In this document: positions 10,154 to 21,440 of the stretch, piece by piece
Layout: each line of letters opens with the position of its first letter
Position numbering within the stretch: position 1 is the first letter of the stretch
Assembly: GCA_905221605.1 (NCBI GenBank)
Contig: CAJNDS010002568.1
Coordinates: 1,141,389 to 1,205,388 of the forward strand
Length of the DNA stretch: 64,000 bases
Direction: 5' to 3'
Origin: Symbiodinium natans
Taxonomy: Eukaryota > Sar > Dinophyceae > Suessiales > Symbiodiniaceae
Notes under the pieces: generated by a model
What the model was told of the DNA's origin: nothing
Seen by the model: the letters and a program-made list of their open reading frames with translations, nothing else
Databases searched by the model: none
Translations under genes and position numbers: made by a program

Positions 10154-13100
10154 CTAAGCCCTATAATGTAAGGGTTGCGGTGCCGCCATGTGTCCTGGGG
10201 GCTTCACATCTACCAGCTCAGTGTCGAAGATCAAAGTGGAGTTGGGCGGGATCTTTCCTCAGCTCAGCTTGCGGGGGGCTTTGTGATCTTGGGCGACCCT
10301 ACGCCCTAAACCCTAATGCCCGAAATCCTGAACCATTCGAGTTGAGAAAAGCAAGAGGTCTGCGGCTTCATGGAACGCTTGCTGCCTGAGATCTCCAAGG
10401 AGAAAAAGCTAAACTTTGGGCTTTTGGGGTGTTTAGGGCCTACTCAGTCGCCCCAAGGCCTCAAGAGCTTTGGCTTCAAGGCTGTTCCTAAACCCTACAC
10501 CCTAGACCCTAATCCCTAAACGGTCTACAGGGAGGGGTGTCCGAGAAGCTTCCATGAGACGGCCCGAACACCAAAAATCCTTCCTTATAGGGGTTTCGGG
10601 CTTAGGGCCGGACCTCCTGAGGCTAAACGGCTTCAAGAAGTGGCAGGACTTGCATGGAGCTATAAAACAGATGCGAAGTTGAGGAGTTGAGGCTTCAGGT
10701 CTGAGGCTTTTCAGGGCTAAACCCTGAATCCTTCTTGGGATTTAGGCTTTACAGGGTTTGGGGTTTAGGGTGTGGGGTGTAGGCGGGCTAAAGATTAGAT
10801 CGGGGACTCTGCCGCCCAGCTGCCCACCCTCTGCTCACCATATCCCAGATCTGCCGGAATGTAGAGGCGTCGCTTTCCGCCAACTCGCATGCCCTCCACT
10901 CCTTCGTCCCACCTGGGCTTCTTTCGAGGCCGGTTCAGGGTGCAGGCTTTGGGATGTGGGAGTTCTCTAAATTGGGCTCCCTGTTCGGGATCCCTATACA
11001 GTACGGCACCTCTTGTAAGAAGGACCCCCAAATTGTGCCCTGGTTTAAGGTTGGCTTTTGGTGTTTTCGGGCCTGGCGGCATTTAGGGCTTTTGGTAGCT
11101 GGACACACTCAGCCCAGTCCGAAGGCCCGTGCTTATGGTCTGGTCCCAAAAGCCAAAAGCTCCCTTGTAGATTGCAAGTGTTTGGTTTAGGGCTTAGAGT
11201 TTAGGGTTTAGAGAACCCTAAACCCTAAACCCTAAACCCTAAACCCTAAACCCCAAACCCTAAACCCTTAACCCTAAACCCGAAACCCTAAACCCTAAAC
11301 CCATTACAAGCAAAGTACATTTTCATTTGCTCTGAAGGATGACACCTTGAACTTCACTCCCTAAACCAGGGTGCGCCAGGCCGTTCCAGTCTTTAGGGCC
11401 AGAGTTTCATCGGGTCCTGAACCCTACTTGGGAGTAAACCCTGAAAAAAAGAATATACTTTTTAGGTATAAGTAGCCATTATAGGAACCCAGAACCAAAA
11501 AAAGTACTAAAGTATAGTACTCCGAAGCCCAGTTAAAGGGCGGGGGGTTCAAGGGGAGTCTAGGGTCCAGTGTCTAGGGTCTAGGGCTTCGGGTACGCAG
11601 TGATGGTGGACTGAGCATGGCTTTAAAACCTGCGCACGCCGAGAACTGGAAGCTAAACCTAGAACCCTAAAGCCCTAAAGCCCTGAACACTTAAGCCCTT
11701 GAACCCTGAACCCTAAGGCCAAAAACCCTAAGCCCTAAAAAACCAAAAGATCTGAAACTTGGTATGTTCCCCTGATATTAACAGTCCTTAACAGGGATTA
11801 GAATAGGGGTGCTAGAATCCCTATTAAGGACTGTTAGGAAAATAATAGGGGGGAACATCCCAACCTGAAACCCTACAACCCTCAACTCGGTTCTGCGCAG
11901 CAAAATGGGCACCTCTTTATTAGGAGGTTTACGAAAATAAGGGACCCCCCAAATAGTAGGATTCCTTTACAATCAGGACCCCAAGGAGGTACCCCCAATT
12001 TCGGCAAGCCCATTATAAGATAGCGGAACATGAACGCAAAAGGGAAGCCTGAACCGCATAAGCCTTACAGACTGATAAGCCTCAAAAGGAAAGAGAACCC
12101 TGAACCTTCTACCTATACTGAACTTGGAACCGTAGCAAAAAAAAAATTGAGCTGCTTCCTAGGAATTACACTACCCAACAAATCAAAAAAAAACATTCCC
12201 AATAATCCCAAGATGGAGGCTCATGGCCTCGTAGGACCCCCGAGATCCCTAAACCCCGACGACTCCCATAAGCCTGAGAACCCCAACTCCTCAAACCCAA
12301 GAGCCCTGAACCCTAAACCCTAAACCCTAAACCCTAAACCATAGGCCGCCCGCGCCAGACGGCGGCCGGTACAACTGAACGCTACCGCTTCGAGATCTGC
12401 TTGCTTTGCCAAGCAGATCGAGCTTGCCACACCTGATGCATCCCTGCTAGCCATAGGGCACAATGTAATAATGGACTAACCCTAAACCCCCAACGTGCGA
12501 CCCCGGCGGGGGAGGTGGGCCTAAGAAGCTGTTGCGCCCCCGCCAGGTTGCCCCCGCCCGGGTTCCCCCGCCAGGGTTGCCCCCGTCAGGGTTGCCCCTG
12601 CCAGGGTTGCCCCCCGCCAGGGTTGCCCCCACCAGGGTTGCCCCGCCAGGGGTTGCCCCCAACCAGGGTTGCCCCCGCCAGCGTGACAGCGTTGCCCCCA
12701 CAGCAGGGTTGCCCCCTCCGGTTGCCCCCGCGAAATTGGCCTCGCCGCCTATTCAGGAATTGTGCACCTGTATGCTTCGTCGCCCTTGTCTATGAAGGGC
12801 CCTGCCAAAGTTCTCCATTAGTGGCCCCCGCCAGGGTCCAGACATAAAGAAATAGATATGTTTATACCTCACCTTGCGTTTGCCAGATTGCCCCCGTCAG
12901 GGTTCCCCCGCGCCAGGGTTGCCCCCGCCAGGGTTGCCCCCGCCAGGGTTGCCCCCGCCAGCCAGGCAACCCTGGCGGGGGCAACCCCCGCCAGGATTGC
13001 CCCCGCCAGGGTTGCCCCTGCCAGCAGTGCCGCTTTAGGTCCCGCCTGCCAGGGTTGCCCCCGCCAGGGTTGCCCCCGCCAGGGTTGCCCCCGCCAGGGT

Positions 13101-16100
13101 TGCCGCCCGCCAGGGTTGCCCGCGCCAGGGTTGCCCCCGCCCCCCACCAGGGTTGCAGACATAGAAATAAATATGTTTATACCTCACCTTGCCCCTGCCA
13201 GGGTTGCCCCCGCCAGGGTTGCCCCCACCAGGGTTGTCTCAGAGGTTTGCCCCCACCAGGGTTGCCTCTGCCAGTTGCCCTCGCCAGGGTTGCCCCCGCC
13301 AGGGTTGCCCTGTCAGGTTGCCCCGCCAGGGTTGCCCCCGCCAGGGTTGCCCGCCAGGATGCCCAGGGTTGTCCCCGCCATTTTTCATATTTTTAATCTA
13401 CATTGTCTATCTTCTAATATTCCTTTCAAGAATTCCACTAATAATAAAATGGCATTTTTCCCTTTTATTATTAGTAAAGATTTCTATTAATTCTCGATCT
13501 ATATCTTCTTCAAATTCATTTCGGCTTCTCTTCTTTCTCACATCCAGTGAATGCAGTAGAAGCATGTGGATTACTTACTCCCTTACATATCGTACCTGAA
13601 TGGTATTTCTTATGCCAATATGCTATGCTAAAAGCTGTACCAAATAAAAATGCAGGATTCATTATCTTTCATCCTATTTTACTTTATGAGAAGTCTTTCA
13701 ATGTCATTCTATTTTAAAATTAAGACGTCCAGTAGATTTAATGGTTGTTATCGCAACCCCGCCGGGTTGCCCAGTTTTACCCCTGCCAGGGTTGCCCCCA
13801 CCAGGGTTGCCCCCGCCAGGGTTGCCGCCGAGTTAGGGTTGCCCTTGGCAGGGTTGCCCCCGCCAGGGTGACATTGCCCTCGCCGGGTTGCCCTGTCAGG
13901 GTTCCGCGCCTCCTCACGTCGCCTACTCAGGAATTGTGCACCTTCTCTGCGACGGCCCTAGGCTTTGTCGTCCTTCTCTATGAAGTTTTGTTTAGTTGCC
14001 GAGCAGGGCTTCAAGTGCGAAGGGCCCTGTCAAAGTTCTCTATTAATTAATTGCCAGGGTTACCCATTAGTAGTCACCCCCGCCAGGGCCCCGCCAGGGT
14101 TGCCCCCGCCAAGGTTGACATATATATATATATATATATGTAGAGAGAGAAACTTGCCGCCGCCAGGGTCTCATTTGCAAGATTGCTCTAAACAGGTTGT
14201 TGCCCCGGCCAAGGTTGCCCCAACCCCGGCGCATGTCGCCTACTTGTGCACCTTCTCAGTGACGGCCCTCCCAGACCACCTGGTCCTCCTTGCGCGCTTG
14301 CGAGGCTTCGTCGTCCTTCTCTATGAAGGAACCACAAGCTCCCTGCCAAAGTACTCTATTATTCTGCCAGGGTGCCGGCAACGTTGCCCTCGCCAGGGTT
14401 GCCCCCGCCAGGGTTGCGCCTGCCAGGGTTGTTTCCCACCGCATTCCCTCCATCTCATCCGGGTTATTCCGGAGTCCTGCGACCAACATGGCTCGGGTTG
14501 GAAAAACCGACACGGAGCTTGCCCTGGCTTAGCTATGGCCTTGAGGGTGTCTTAAACACAGTAGTTTGGATCCAGGACAGTGTAGGCTCAAGCAACAGCA
14601 GCAGTACGTCCCATCCCGGCCATCGGGGAGAGTGGAGGTGAAAGCCCCCTTGATAGGGGGGCCGTGGGGGGTAGACCGCTCTAAACCCGAAAAAGGCGGT
14701 AGTTCGGGTGGTTGGGGTGGGATCCGCTGCACCGAGACGGCCCGACCCGCCACCACTCCCTGGCGCGGGTCGGGACCGCGGCACTTTGGAACACCCTAAA
14801 CCCTAAACCCTAAACCCTAAACCCTAAACCCTAAACCCTAAACCCTAAACCCTAAAAGAAGCTGCCGAGAGACCCAGGGATGACTTTGCCCACGCCCAGC
14901 TCAAACGTGATGGGCTTCTGGTGGTACCTTCGCTTGTGGGGCTTCTAGGGGTGTAGGGTTTAGGGTTTAGGGTCTATAGGGTTTAGGGGTTTGGGGTTTA
15001 GGCTGAAACCCTAAACCCTGTAGCCCAGACGGGCTTTTGCCCTCGAGGGCACCCTGCACACATACCTCCTCCCACTGCCTAGGGGTGGGCTGTTGCTTTG
15101 CCATACCCGTTAAGGGTTTATGGTTTAGGGCTTCAGTTTAGGGACTCGGGTCCTATACCTTTAACCCTAAACTTGGTAGCCCTGTAACCATACTATGGTA
15201 AGGGTACCCGTTTTGGGGTTGGGTACTTTGTAAGGGGACCTTGCACAAAAGAAAGGAGCAAAAGGGCGCCACTGGGCGACCAGGGGTACCTGGCATTTTC
15301 TGGGGATCCTGGCCCCAGCTTCTGAGCGTCTGGTATATCCAGGAAGAAGGCCCTCGAGACTAAGCGCCCCTCCTTCTCTGCGATATCAGAGGATGTCTGG
15401 TCCTCGTGAAGTTGGTCTCCGAGCGTGCCCCGGAGCTTCTGCATCAGCTTCTCTTCGCCAAGGCTCCGGTTTGAGGGTTTAGGGTTTAGGGTTTAGGGTT
15501 TAGGGTTTAGGGTTTAGGGTTTAGGGTTTAGGGTTTAGGGTTTAGGGTTTAGGGTTTAGGGTTTAGGGTTTAGGGTTTAGGGTTTAGGGTTAGGATTTAG
15601 GGTTGAGGGTTTAGGGTGTAGGGTCGCGGCCAACCAAGAACCCCAGGATGCTGGGATTTGGTGTGCGCCGAAAGGCGCTGCACATGTTTATATTTATTTA
15701 CTTATGTATTTATTTATTTTTTGGGAGTTCTTAAACAAATTGTAGTCTTGCCACCCTCTCGCACGAAAACGCAGACTCTATATATTGTGGCATGCTATGT
15801 GAGTGGTAGTCTAACACTGAAGTACAATGTAACCCAAAAGCCAAAACCGGAACCCTGAGCCCTGAGCCCTGAACCCTAAACCCTAATTAAACCCTGAACC
15901 CTGAACCCTAAATCCTATACCCTAAATTCTGAACGTGCATATTTTAGGGTTTAGGGTGGCGTTCTTGCCCTTGGGATCACCGTCGTCGACTCAGAGGCTA
16001 GAGCTTTGAGTGGGAAGAACTCTGACAACGCACTTGGGTTTGGGTAGGGTCTAGGGTTAAGTGTTGAGAGTTTCGGGCACCAACACACCACTGGTCTAAG

Positions 16101-16993
16101 CAGAAGCACTGTGCCCCGGAACACTGATTCCAAAAAACAGACACACACCCTACACCCTACACCCTGCACCATACACCCTGCACCCTACACCCTAAACCCT
16201 AAACCCTAAACCTCAAGCAAGCAAGGGCGCTTGGAGGAGTCGAAGATGATCCTTGGCAGCACGAGAGAGTTCGAGGCCGGGAGCCCTGGAGGGATTTTAA
16301 GGGACGACAGGTTTAGGGTTTAGGGTTTAGGGTTTAGGGTGTAGGGTTTAGGGTTTAGGGTTTAGGGTTTAGGGTTACCCCGCCCAAAAGTTATCTAGGG
16401 CTTCTACGGGTTTTAGGGTTTCGGGTTTCGGGATTGGGGCTTCGGGCTTGGGGCATAGGCTTTCGGGTTTGGGGTTCTAGGGGCCCTTTGCGGCGGTATA
16501 GGAGCTACGAGTATTTCGGGCCGGACACGCCCAGTATACGACTTTCCTGCGACTGGGACAGTTCTACACACCTGTCTACGAGACTGGTTCAAGAATGACG
16601 GGCCTAGCGCTTACGCTCCTACATATCGTGCTGTGTCGCGTGTCAGTACCCCGGCCCATACTTCGACTATGTTATGAAACGATGCGGAAAGGAGGAAAAC
16701 CCTATACCCTCTACCCTATACCCTAAACCCTGAACCCTAAACCCTAAACCCTACACCCTAAAAGGCAGCACCATGCTGCGTGTGAAGCTATGCGAAGCTT
16801 GGGGTGGTTGATGGTTGGTTTAGGGCTTCGGGTTCCGGACCGTCAGCCCCAAACCCTAAACCCTAAACCCTAAACCCTAAACCCTAAACCCTAAACCCTA
16901 AACCCTAAACCCTAAGGAGCTTCAGGTGCAAGGCCTGGAAGTAGACTAAGGATCCCACCCATTCTGCAGCCGGCCCGTGTAGTGCAGCGAGAC
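10154..16993 (-). CDS. FKBP-type peptidyl-prolyl cis-trans isomerase, five exons
   Basis: Five minus-strand exons join in frame into an FKBP core: 16959-16993 ([15 protein letters not shown]| acceptor, G|GT donor), 16231-16251 (21 nt, IIFDSSK; AG|G, AA|GC donor), 14874-14927 ([25 protein letters not shown]), 10839-10912 ([19 protein letters not shown] then ADLGYG; CAG|G, G|GTGAGC) and 10154-10257 ([18 protein letters not shown], then a short tail to a TAG at 10154-10156). HYTG, FDSS, VIPGW, GG+RR, LGYG and [11 protein letters not shown] are the family's signature blocks in order. FKBPs catalyse prolyl isomerisation and aid folding; FK506-binding residues include the Tyr, Phe-Asp, Val-Ile and Trp seen here. 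The GYG-to-IPP loop is shorter than usual, so a further microexon may be missed. N-terminal exons upstream of 16993 are not identified. Introns of 0.7, 1.3, 4.0 and 0.6 kb carry telomere-type repeats. Confidence 0.85.
11760..11862. mobile_element. palindromic element, family A
   Basis: Left end TGGTATGTTCCCC (one base changed), right end GGGGGGAACATCCCA. Inner arms ACAGTCCTTAACAGGGATTA and AATCCCTATTAAGGACTGTT are well kept. Confidence 0.8.
12489..14440 (+). repeat. GGGTTGCCCCCGCCA 15-bp repeat field
   Basis: Three blocks (about 12530-13380, 13755-13900 and 14055-14425) are built from GGGTTGCCCCCGCCA and close variants. Longer modules recur between them. A GACATA..AAATA.ATATGTTTATACC segment occurs near 12840 and 13157. 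A longer segment with GGAATTGTGCACCT and CTATGAAG occurs near 12750, 13925 and 14245. One inverted stretch lies at 12966-12985. The field sits inside the large FKBP intron and contains the mitochondrial insertion. Long ORFs on both strands follow from the 15-nt period and are not genes. Confidence 0.9.
13380..13735 (+). pseudogene. cob: nuclear copy of mitochondrial cytochrome b fragment
   Basis: An AT-rich block stands out in a GC-rich field. From 13386 it reads [20 protein letters not shown] then FPFIISKDF, matching the cytochrome b stretch around LH..SNNP...K..F.PYY..KD. After a frame shift, from 13541 it reads [20 protein letters not shown] then [20 protein letters not shown]. The HIVPEWYFL block is the diagnostic quinol-oxidation-site region, and the wording is that of dinoflagellate cob. 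The two parts are out of frame (92 nt between their anchor codons) and a TAA follows KDFY, so it is not translatable as is. It is a nuclear mitochondrial insertion or recombined mitochondrial debris, fixed inside an FKBP intron. The last ~40 bases (13697-13735) are AT-rich but unassigned. Confidence 0.88.
15176..15289. mobile_element. inverted-repeat element, family F
   Basis: Ends resemble TTGGTAGCCC.GTAACCATA and GCCACTGGGCGACCAGG, the signature of elements at 22306, 25210, 44581 and 46825. It abuts the exon at 15290-15463, whose donor GTACCC lies at the element's edge. It could therefore act as the start of an intron. Confidence 0.65.
15290..15463 (-). CDS. putative exon next to an inverted-repeat element
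   Basis: Minus-strand reading [50 protein letters not shown], then PGSPENA and an AG|GTACCC donor. It is polar, helical and codon-biased, so it looks like real coding sequence, but I do not recognise the family. The acceptor near 15463 is uncertain because a TTTAGGG array begins at 15473. It lies inside the intron span of the FKBP model, between exons at 14927 and 16231. It could therefore be a skipped or alternative exon or another gene's remnant. If constitutive, it would break the FKBP FDSSK-YHQKP join, so I favour a remnant. Confidence 0.4.
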
Positions 16994-17329
16994 CTGCAAC
17001 AGTCTCATTGGTGGTTCAGGGATTGGGGTTTAGGGTTTAGGGTTTAGGGTTTAGGGTTTAGGGTTTAGGGTTTAGGGTTTAGGGTTTAGGGTTTAGGGTT
17101 TGGGGTGTTTGGGCGTTAAGGTTTAGGGATGATGGTGTTAGGATGGTTCCAGGGTGTTCGAGCTCAGGGCTTTTTCCTGCCAGAACGAAAAAGGCCTTGG
17201 GGGTTTTAGGGGTTAGGGCCTCGGAACTGAGGGATCGGAGATGAGGGCCTAAACCCTAAACCCTAAACCCCAATTAAGCCCGAAACCCTAGCCCCAAACA
17301 TCTTAGGGTTCGCGGTCCAGGCTTCCCTT

Positions 17330-17411
17330 GTGTCTCGTGCCTCGCTGCCCATCTCCGCGGCGCTGCCCGTTCCCAGCGCCTGCGCAAGGAGAGCTGCTGT
17401 TGCTTCCGTGT
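17330..17411 (-). CDS. weak putative exon upstream of the FKBP gene
   Basis: Minus-strand TEATAALLAQALGTGSAAEM then GSEARD follows an ACCCTAG| acceptor-like site. It is alanine-rich and GC-rich, which lowers the value of the open frame. It lies where the missing FKBP N-terminal exon should be, but the peptide does not show the usual lead-in to HYTG. Confidence 0.25.
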
Positions 17412-19893
17412 CTAGGGTTTACGGCAACAGGGTTCAGGTTTCAGGGTTTAGGGTTCAGACCTGAAAATTACTCTAAAAAGTATTCCCCAGCATAAGCCTC
17501 TTAAACACACGAAGCCAAGGGGAAATGTTGAATATCCCGCCGGGCCTGCCTAGAATCGGAAGGGGCTATGCAGATATTCGGGTTGGGGTTTGTACTAGAG
17601 GACAGCCACATTCAACCACGCAGGGTACAGGGTGCCCTCAGAATCACTCACGGTATGTTCCATAATTCCAGGGTTCCGGGGCTCACTGTGCAACTAAACC
17701 CTAAACCCTAAACCCTAAACCATAAACCCTAAGCACTAAACCTTAAACAACCTTTTGCAGCTACACCCAAGGCATACCTTCACCCTCATGATACGCACAA
17801 GCCCCTCACCTCTGCTGGCAAGCTCTAAACGGCCAAACGAAGAACACAAAGAACCCATTTGACCTTAAACTTGCCCCGGAGCCCTTACGCCTCGTCCTTG
17901 TATCTCAGCCTGGGCTTGAAGACACTGGCAGAGGCTGTTTGCTTATTAACAACCTAAAAAAGCCTGAAAAACACCTGTCCGCTATGATTCTGAAATCCCG
18001 AAAAAAGCTATAGCCAACCTGATCCCAATCCCAAAGAAAAGCCACAAAAAACCTGAGAAAAAGCTGCCTGGGATTGCAGGCCTATGCGGGTGAATGTAGG
18101 AACTGCTCAGGAAATCCTAAGATTTTTTTCTTTTTTAAATCTTTTTTTCAGCGTTAGCAAAGGAAAAGCTGACAAAAAAACTGAAAAGCACAACAAAAAT
18201 GACAAAACAAGCCCTTTGTGGTTTCAGGGCTCAGGGTGCAGAGTTCCTAAGCACGAAACGTTGCCTAAGGACCTATAAAGGCCTTCAGACTTAGAACTCA
18301 ACCATGCTTCAAGGCCTACCCTCAATCCCTGCACCGTAGACCCCTACCGAACCACCCCAAATCCCGAAACCCTCTGAACCCTGAACCCTCGCTACACCCT
18401 AAACATCCCTAAACCCTAAATAAATCCTACAAGCATGGCCGTAATGAGATAGCCCTGTTATAAGTTTGGTTAACTCATGTTGTAACTTGGGTTATCTTCT
18501 GTTGTGTTTTTTGATAACTCTGTCATACCTGTCCACACGTTATACGATAGTTCTATGTTTTGGGCTGAGTTCTAACTTACTTATAAGTTCCAACATGTCA
18601 AACCGTCTATGAGATACGAATTACTTACCGAGAACTTTTTTCGAAGTGAAAAACAGGGAAATGGAAATAGTTTTTGACTGAGGGTTGTTTTGAAACATGA
18701 GCAAGCAGGACAACAGCAGACATCAGTGGCCTTTTATCTTTAGGTCTTAGACCCAGGGGGGGGGGGCTTAAGTTCCCTCATAATTAAACCCTTTAAGCAG
18801 CAAAGGGTATCCTTTTTGATCCTGGGTTACTGGGCAACCTAGCATTGTGATCGCGGGCCCTTGGACACACTGAGGACCCCCAAAAAAACTAAATTCCTGA
18901 AAGGTTCCTCAAAAAAAGCGACCCGGCCCCAACCATGGATTCCTGACTCCTGAAAGATTCCTGAACAAAACCTGAAAGAATCCTGAACAGATCCCATTGC
19001 CCAATCCTGCCAAAACCTGAAAAAAGCTGAAAAAATCTTGTTGGCACCTAACCATGTTTTCTTCAATCCTGAAAAAATCCTGAAAAACCGTGAAAAACAG
19101 CTACGTTTCAGCTTTTTTCCAGCTTTCCTTCGCAAAAGCTGAAAAATAGCTGAAAGAAAGACTATTTTTCCTTTGTTTTGGTGTTTGTCAGCTTTTTTCT
19201 AGCTTTTCTCTGAAAAAAAACTGAGAAAAAGCTGGAAGAAAGCTAGGGTTTAGGGTTTAGGGTTTAGGGTTTAGGGTTTAGGGTTTAGGGTTTAGGGTTT
19301 AGGGTTTAGGGTTTAGGGTTTAGGGTTTGGGGTTTGGGGTTTAGGGTTTAGAAAAAACCTGAAGCCCAATCCTAAAGAGACCCGAGCCCTAAACCCTCAA
19401 CCCCTAAGCCACCTGAAAGCCAAAAAAAGCTTAATGAACAATGAGTGAAGCCTACCAAACTTCGACCCTAAACCCTACACAAAACCAAAAGCCTAGCAAG
19501 CTTAAATCCCAAAATCCTTAACCCTAAACTACAGGCCCCAAAGCCCGAAATCCTGAAACCCTGAGCAAAGCCTCCCTAAACCCTAAGCCCTCAACCCTAT
19601 AAGCCCTAGACCCGTAAGCCCTTAACCTCTAAACCTTAAACCCAAAGCCCCAAACCCTAAACCCTAAAACGCTAAAACGCTAACACCCTAAACCCCGAAG
19701 CCCTAAACCCTAAAGCCCTAAACCTTAGACCCTAAGCCCTCGAACCCTGGAACCCTAAAACCCTGGAACCCTAAAACCCTAAACCCTAAAACCCTTAGAC
19801 CCTAAAACCCTTCAACCCGAAACACCCAAACCCCTTAAGCCAATTGCCATTGCCTTGCTCTAGAAGCATCTTCGGTGTTCTTCGTATGTGGCA

Positions 19894-20150
19894 TTAGCGA
19901 TGCGTCTTGTGAATTGAATTCCCGTGGTCCCCTCTCAATCGAATCCGGACAATACGGCGTCGCCCATGAGCACGGTTCACACGTGTGAGTAGCTCGTCAG
20001 GTTTGAGCCCCGAACCGGCCATATGCTGGTCTGGCATCGGTTTGACGGCCTCAACAAAGTAGGGGATCATCTCGGCAAGCAGGTACATCGAGCATGCGTC
20101 GTGAAAAGAAATTAGTCGGAATTTCATCCCCCGTTCAGGCCGCCCCAAAG
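19894..20150 (-). CDS. 3' terminal exon of an unknown gene
   Basis: A CTTGCAG| acceptor at 20151-20153 opens 257 nt ending in TAA. Key stretches are GRPERGMKFRLISFHDACSM, YLLAEMIPYFVEAVKPMP, DQHMAGSGLKPDELLTRVNR and a basic end GRRRIVRIRLRGDHGNS. It looks globular with mixed hydrophobic and charged residues and normal codon use. The family is not recognised. Its stop marks the end of a minus-strand gene upstream of the FKBP gene. Arrays of degenerate CCCTAAA lie on both sides. Confidence 0.5.
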
Positions 20151-21186
20151 CTGCAAGCGTCTTTGGAAGCCGACCAACCCCCTAAAGCCTTAAACCTTAA
20201 ACCCTAAAACCCTAGAACCGTCAAACCCTTAAACCCTAAAATCCCAAACCACTAAAACCCTAAACCTTAAACCCTACAACCCCAAAACCCTGAAACCCTG
20301 AAACCCTAAGCCCCAAAACCCCTAAAGCCCGAAACTACCACACACCTAAAGCCCTAAACCCTACAACCCAAAGGCCCTAGAACCCTGAACAAAAAACCCT
20401 GTAATCCCCAAACCCCTTAAGCCCCAGAGCCCCAAACCCCTAAAGCCTTAAACTTCCTGGCCCGAAACCCGAAACGGGAGCCCTGGCGCCCTAAAACCCT
20501 CAACCATAGACCCTAACGCCCTAAACCCTAAACCCTAAAACCCTAAAACCCTAAACCCCAAACCCTAAACCCCCAAACCCTAAACCCTAAGCAGCCCCTA
20601 AAGCCCTGAAGCTTCCTTGGCCGGGACTCCCGGAGGGCAAGGAGACCCAGTCCAGAAAGGCGGAGGCGCGCCGAGGCAGGAAGCCTGAAGGCTTTAGGGT
20701 TCTTGATAGGGTTTAGGGTTTGGGTTTAGGGTTTTTAGGGTTTTTAGGGTTTTTCGGGTTTAGGGTTTTTAGTTTAGGGTTTAGGTTTAGGGTTTGGGGT
20801 TTGGGGTTTGGGGTTTAGAGGGTTTATAGTGATTACAGGGTTTATAGGCTTTTTAGGGTTTGTCGGGTTTATGGGGGTTACAGGGTTTATTATGGGGGTT
20901 TGAGGATTTGTAGGAAGATAGGGTGTTTAGGGTGTTGTAGGGTTTTTTAGTTTTAGGCGTTTCGGCTTTTGAAAGGGGATTTAGGGGTTCAGGGTGTTTA
21001 GGTCGTTTTGCGCTTGTTGGGGCGTGGGGTTTTGGGCTTTAGGGCTCAGGTCGTTGCGTGGCCCAGAAAAGGTAACGAGTCCTAAGCCCTACCTAAAACC
21101 CTAAACCCAGAACCCTAAAACCCTGAAGCCCCACTAAAAGCCCTGAGCCCTGAACCCTAAACCGCAAAGGGTCGGAGCACCCATTA

Positions 21187-21296
21187 CTTGGAGGTTCATG
21201 GGTAGCTATATGTAGGGATCTAAGTACCCTCAATAGCGTTAGATGTATAGTTATCACACGTGTGACCCTACTTATAACTACCCATGAACCTCCAAG
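21187..21296. mobile_element. palindromic element, family B (best copy)
   Basis: CTTGGAGGTTCATGGGTAG at the left and CTACCCATGAACCTCCAAG at the right are perfect inverted 19-mers, with a TATAACTAC..GTAGC. inner arm. Length 110 bp, no ORF. Confidence 0.85.
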
Positions 21297-21380
21297 AGGC
21301 CCTAAACCCTAAATCCTAAACCACTTAACCTCCAAGTAGGGTTTAGGGCCCCGGCTACGAGGCACATCTTGCGGGCCCAC

Positions 21381-21440
21381 AAGGAAGGAGGCGGCTGAGG
21401 CGGCGCGTGCCGGACGCGGAGCTGTCGCAAGCACCAGCGC
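21381..21440 (-). CDS. putative 60-nt exon, Ala-rich
   Basis: TCGCAG| acceptor, ALVLATAPRPARAASAASFL, then a GTGGGC donor, phase 0 at both ends. GC-rich and alanine-rich, so the open frame is weak evidence. It sits between two telomere-type blocks like the other exon islands. Confidence 0.3.

Noticed and set aside
12515-13600. Long Pro/Gly/Ala-rich ORFs on both strands
   Set aside because: They follow from the 15-nt period of GGGTTGCCCCCGCCA; frames are open on both strands at once.
12489-14440. CRISPR-like repeat array
   Set aside because: Units are contiguous 15-mers without spacers of constant length, and the context is a eukaryotic intron.
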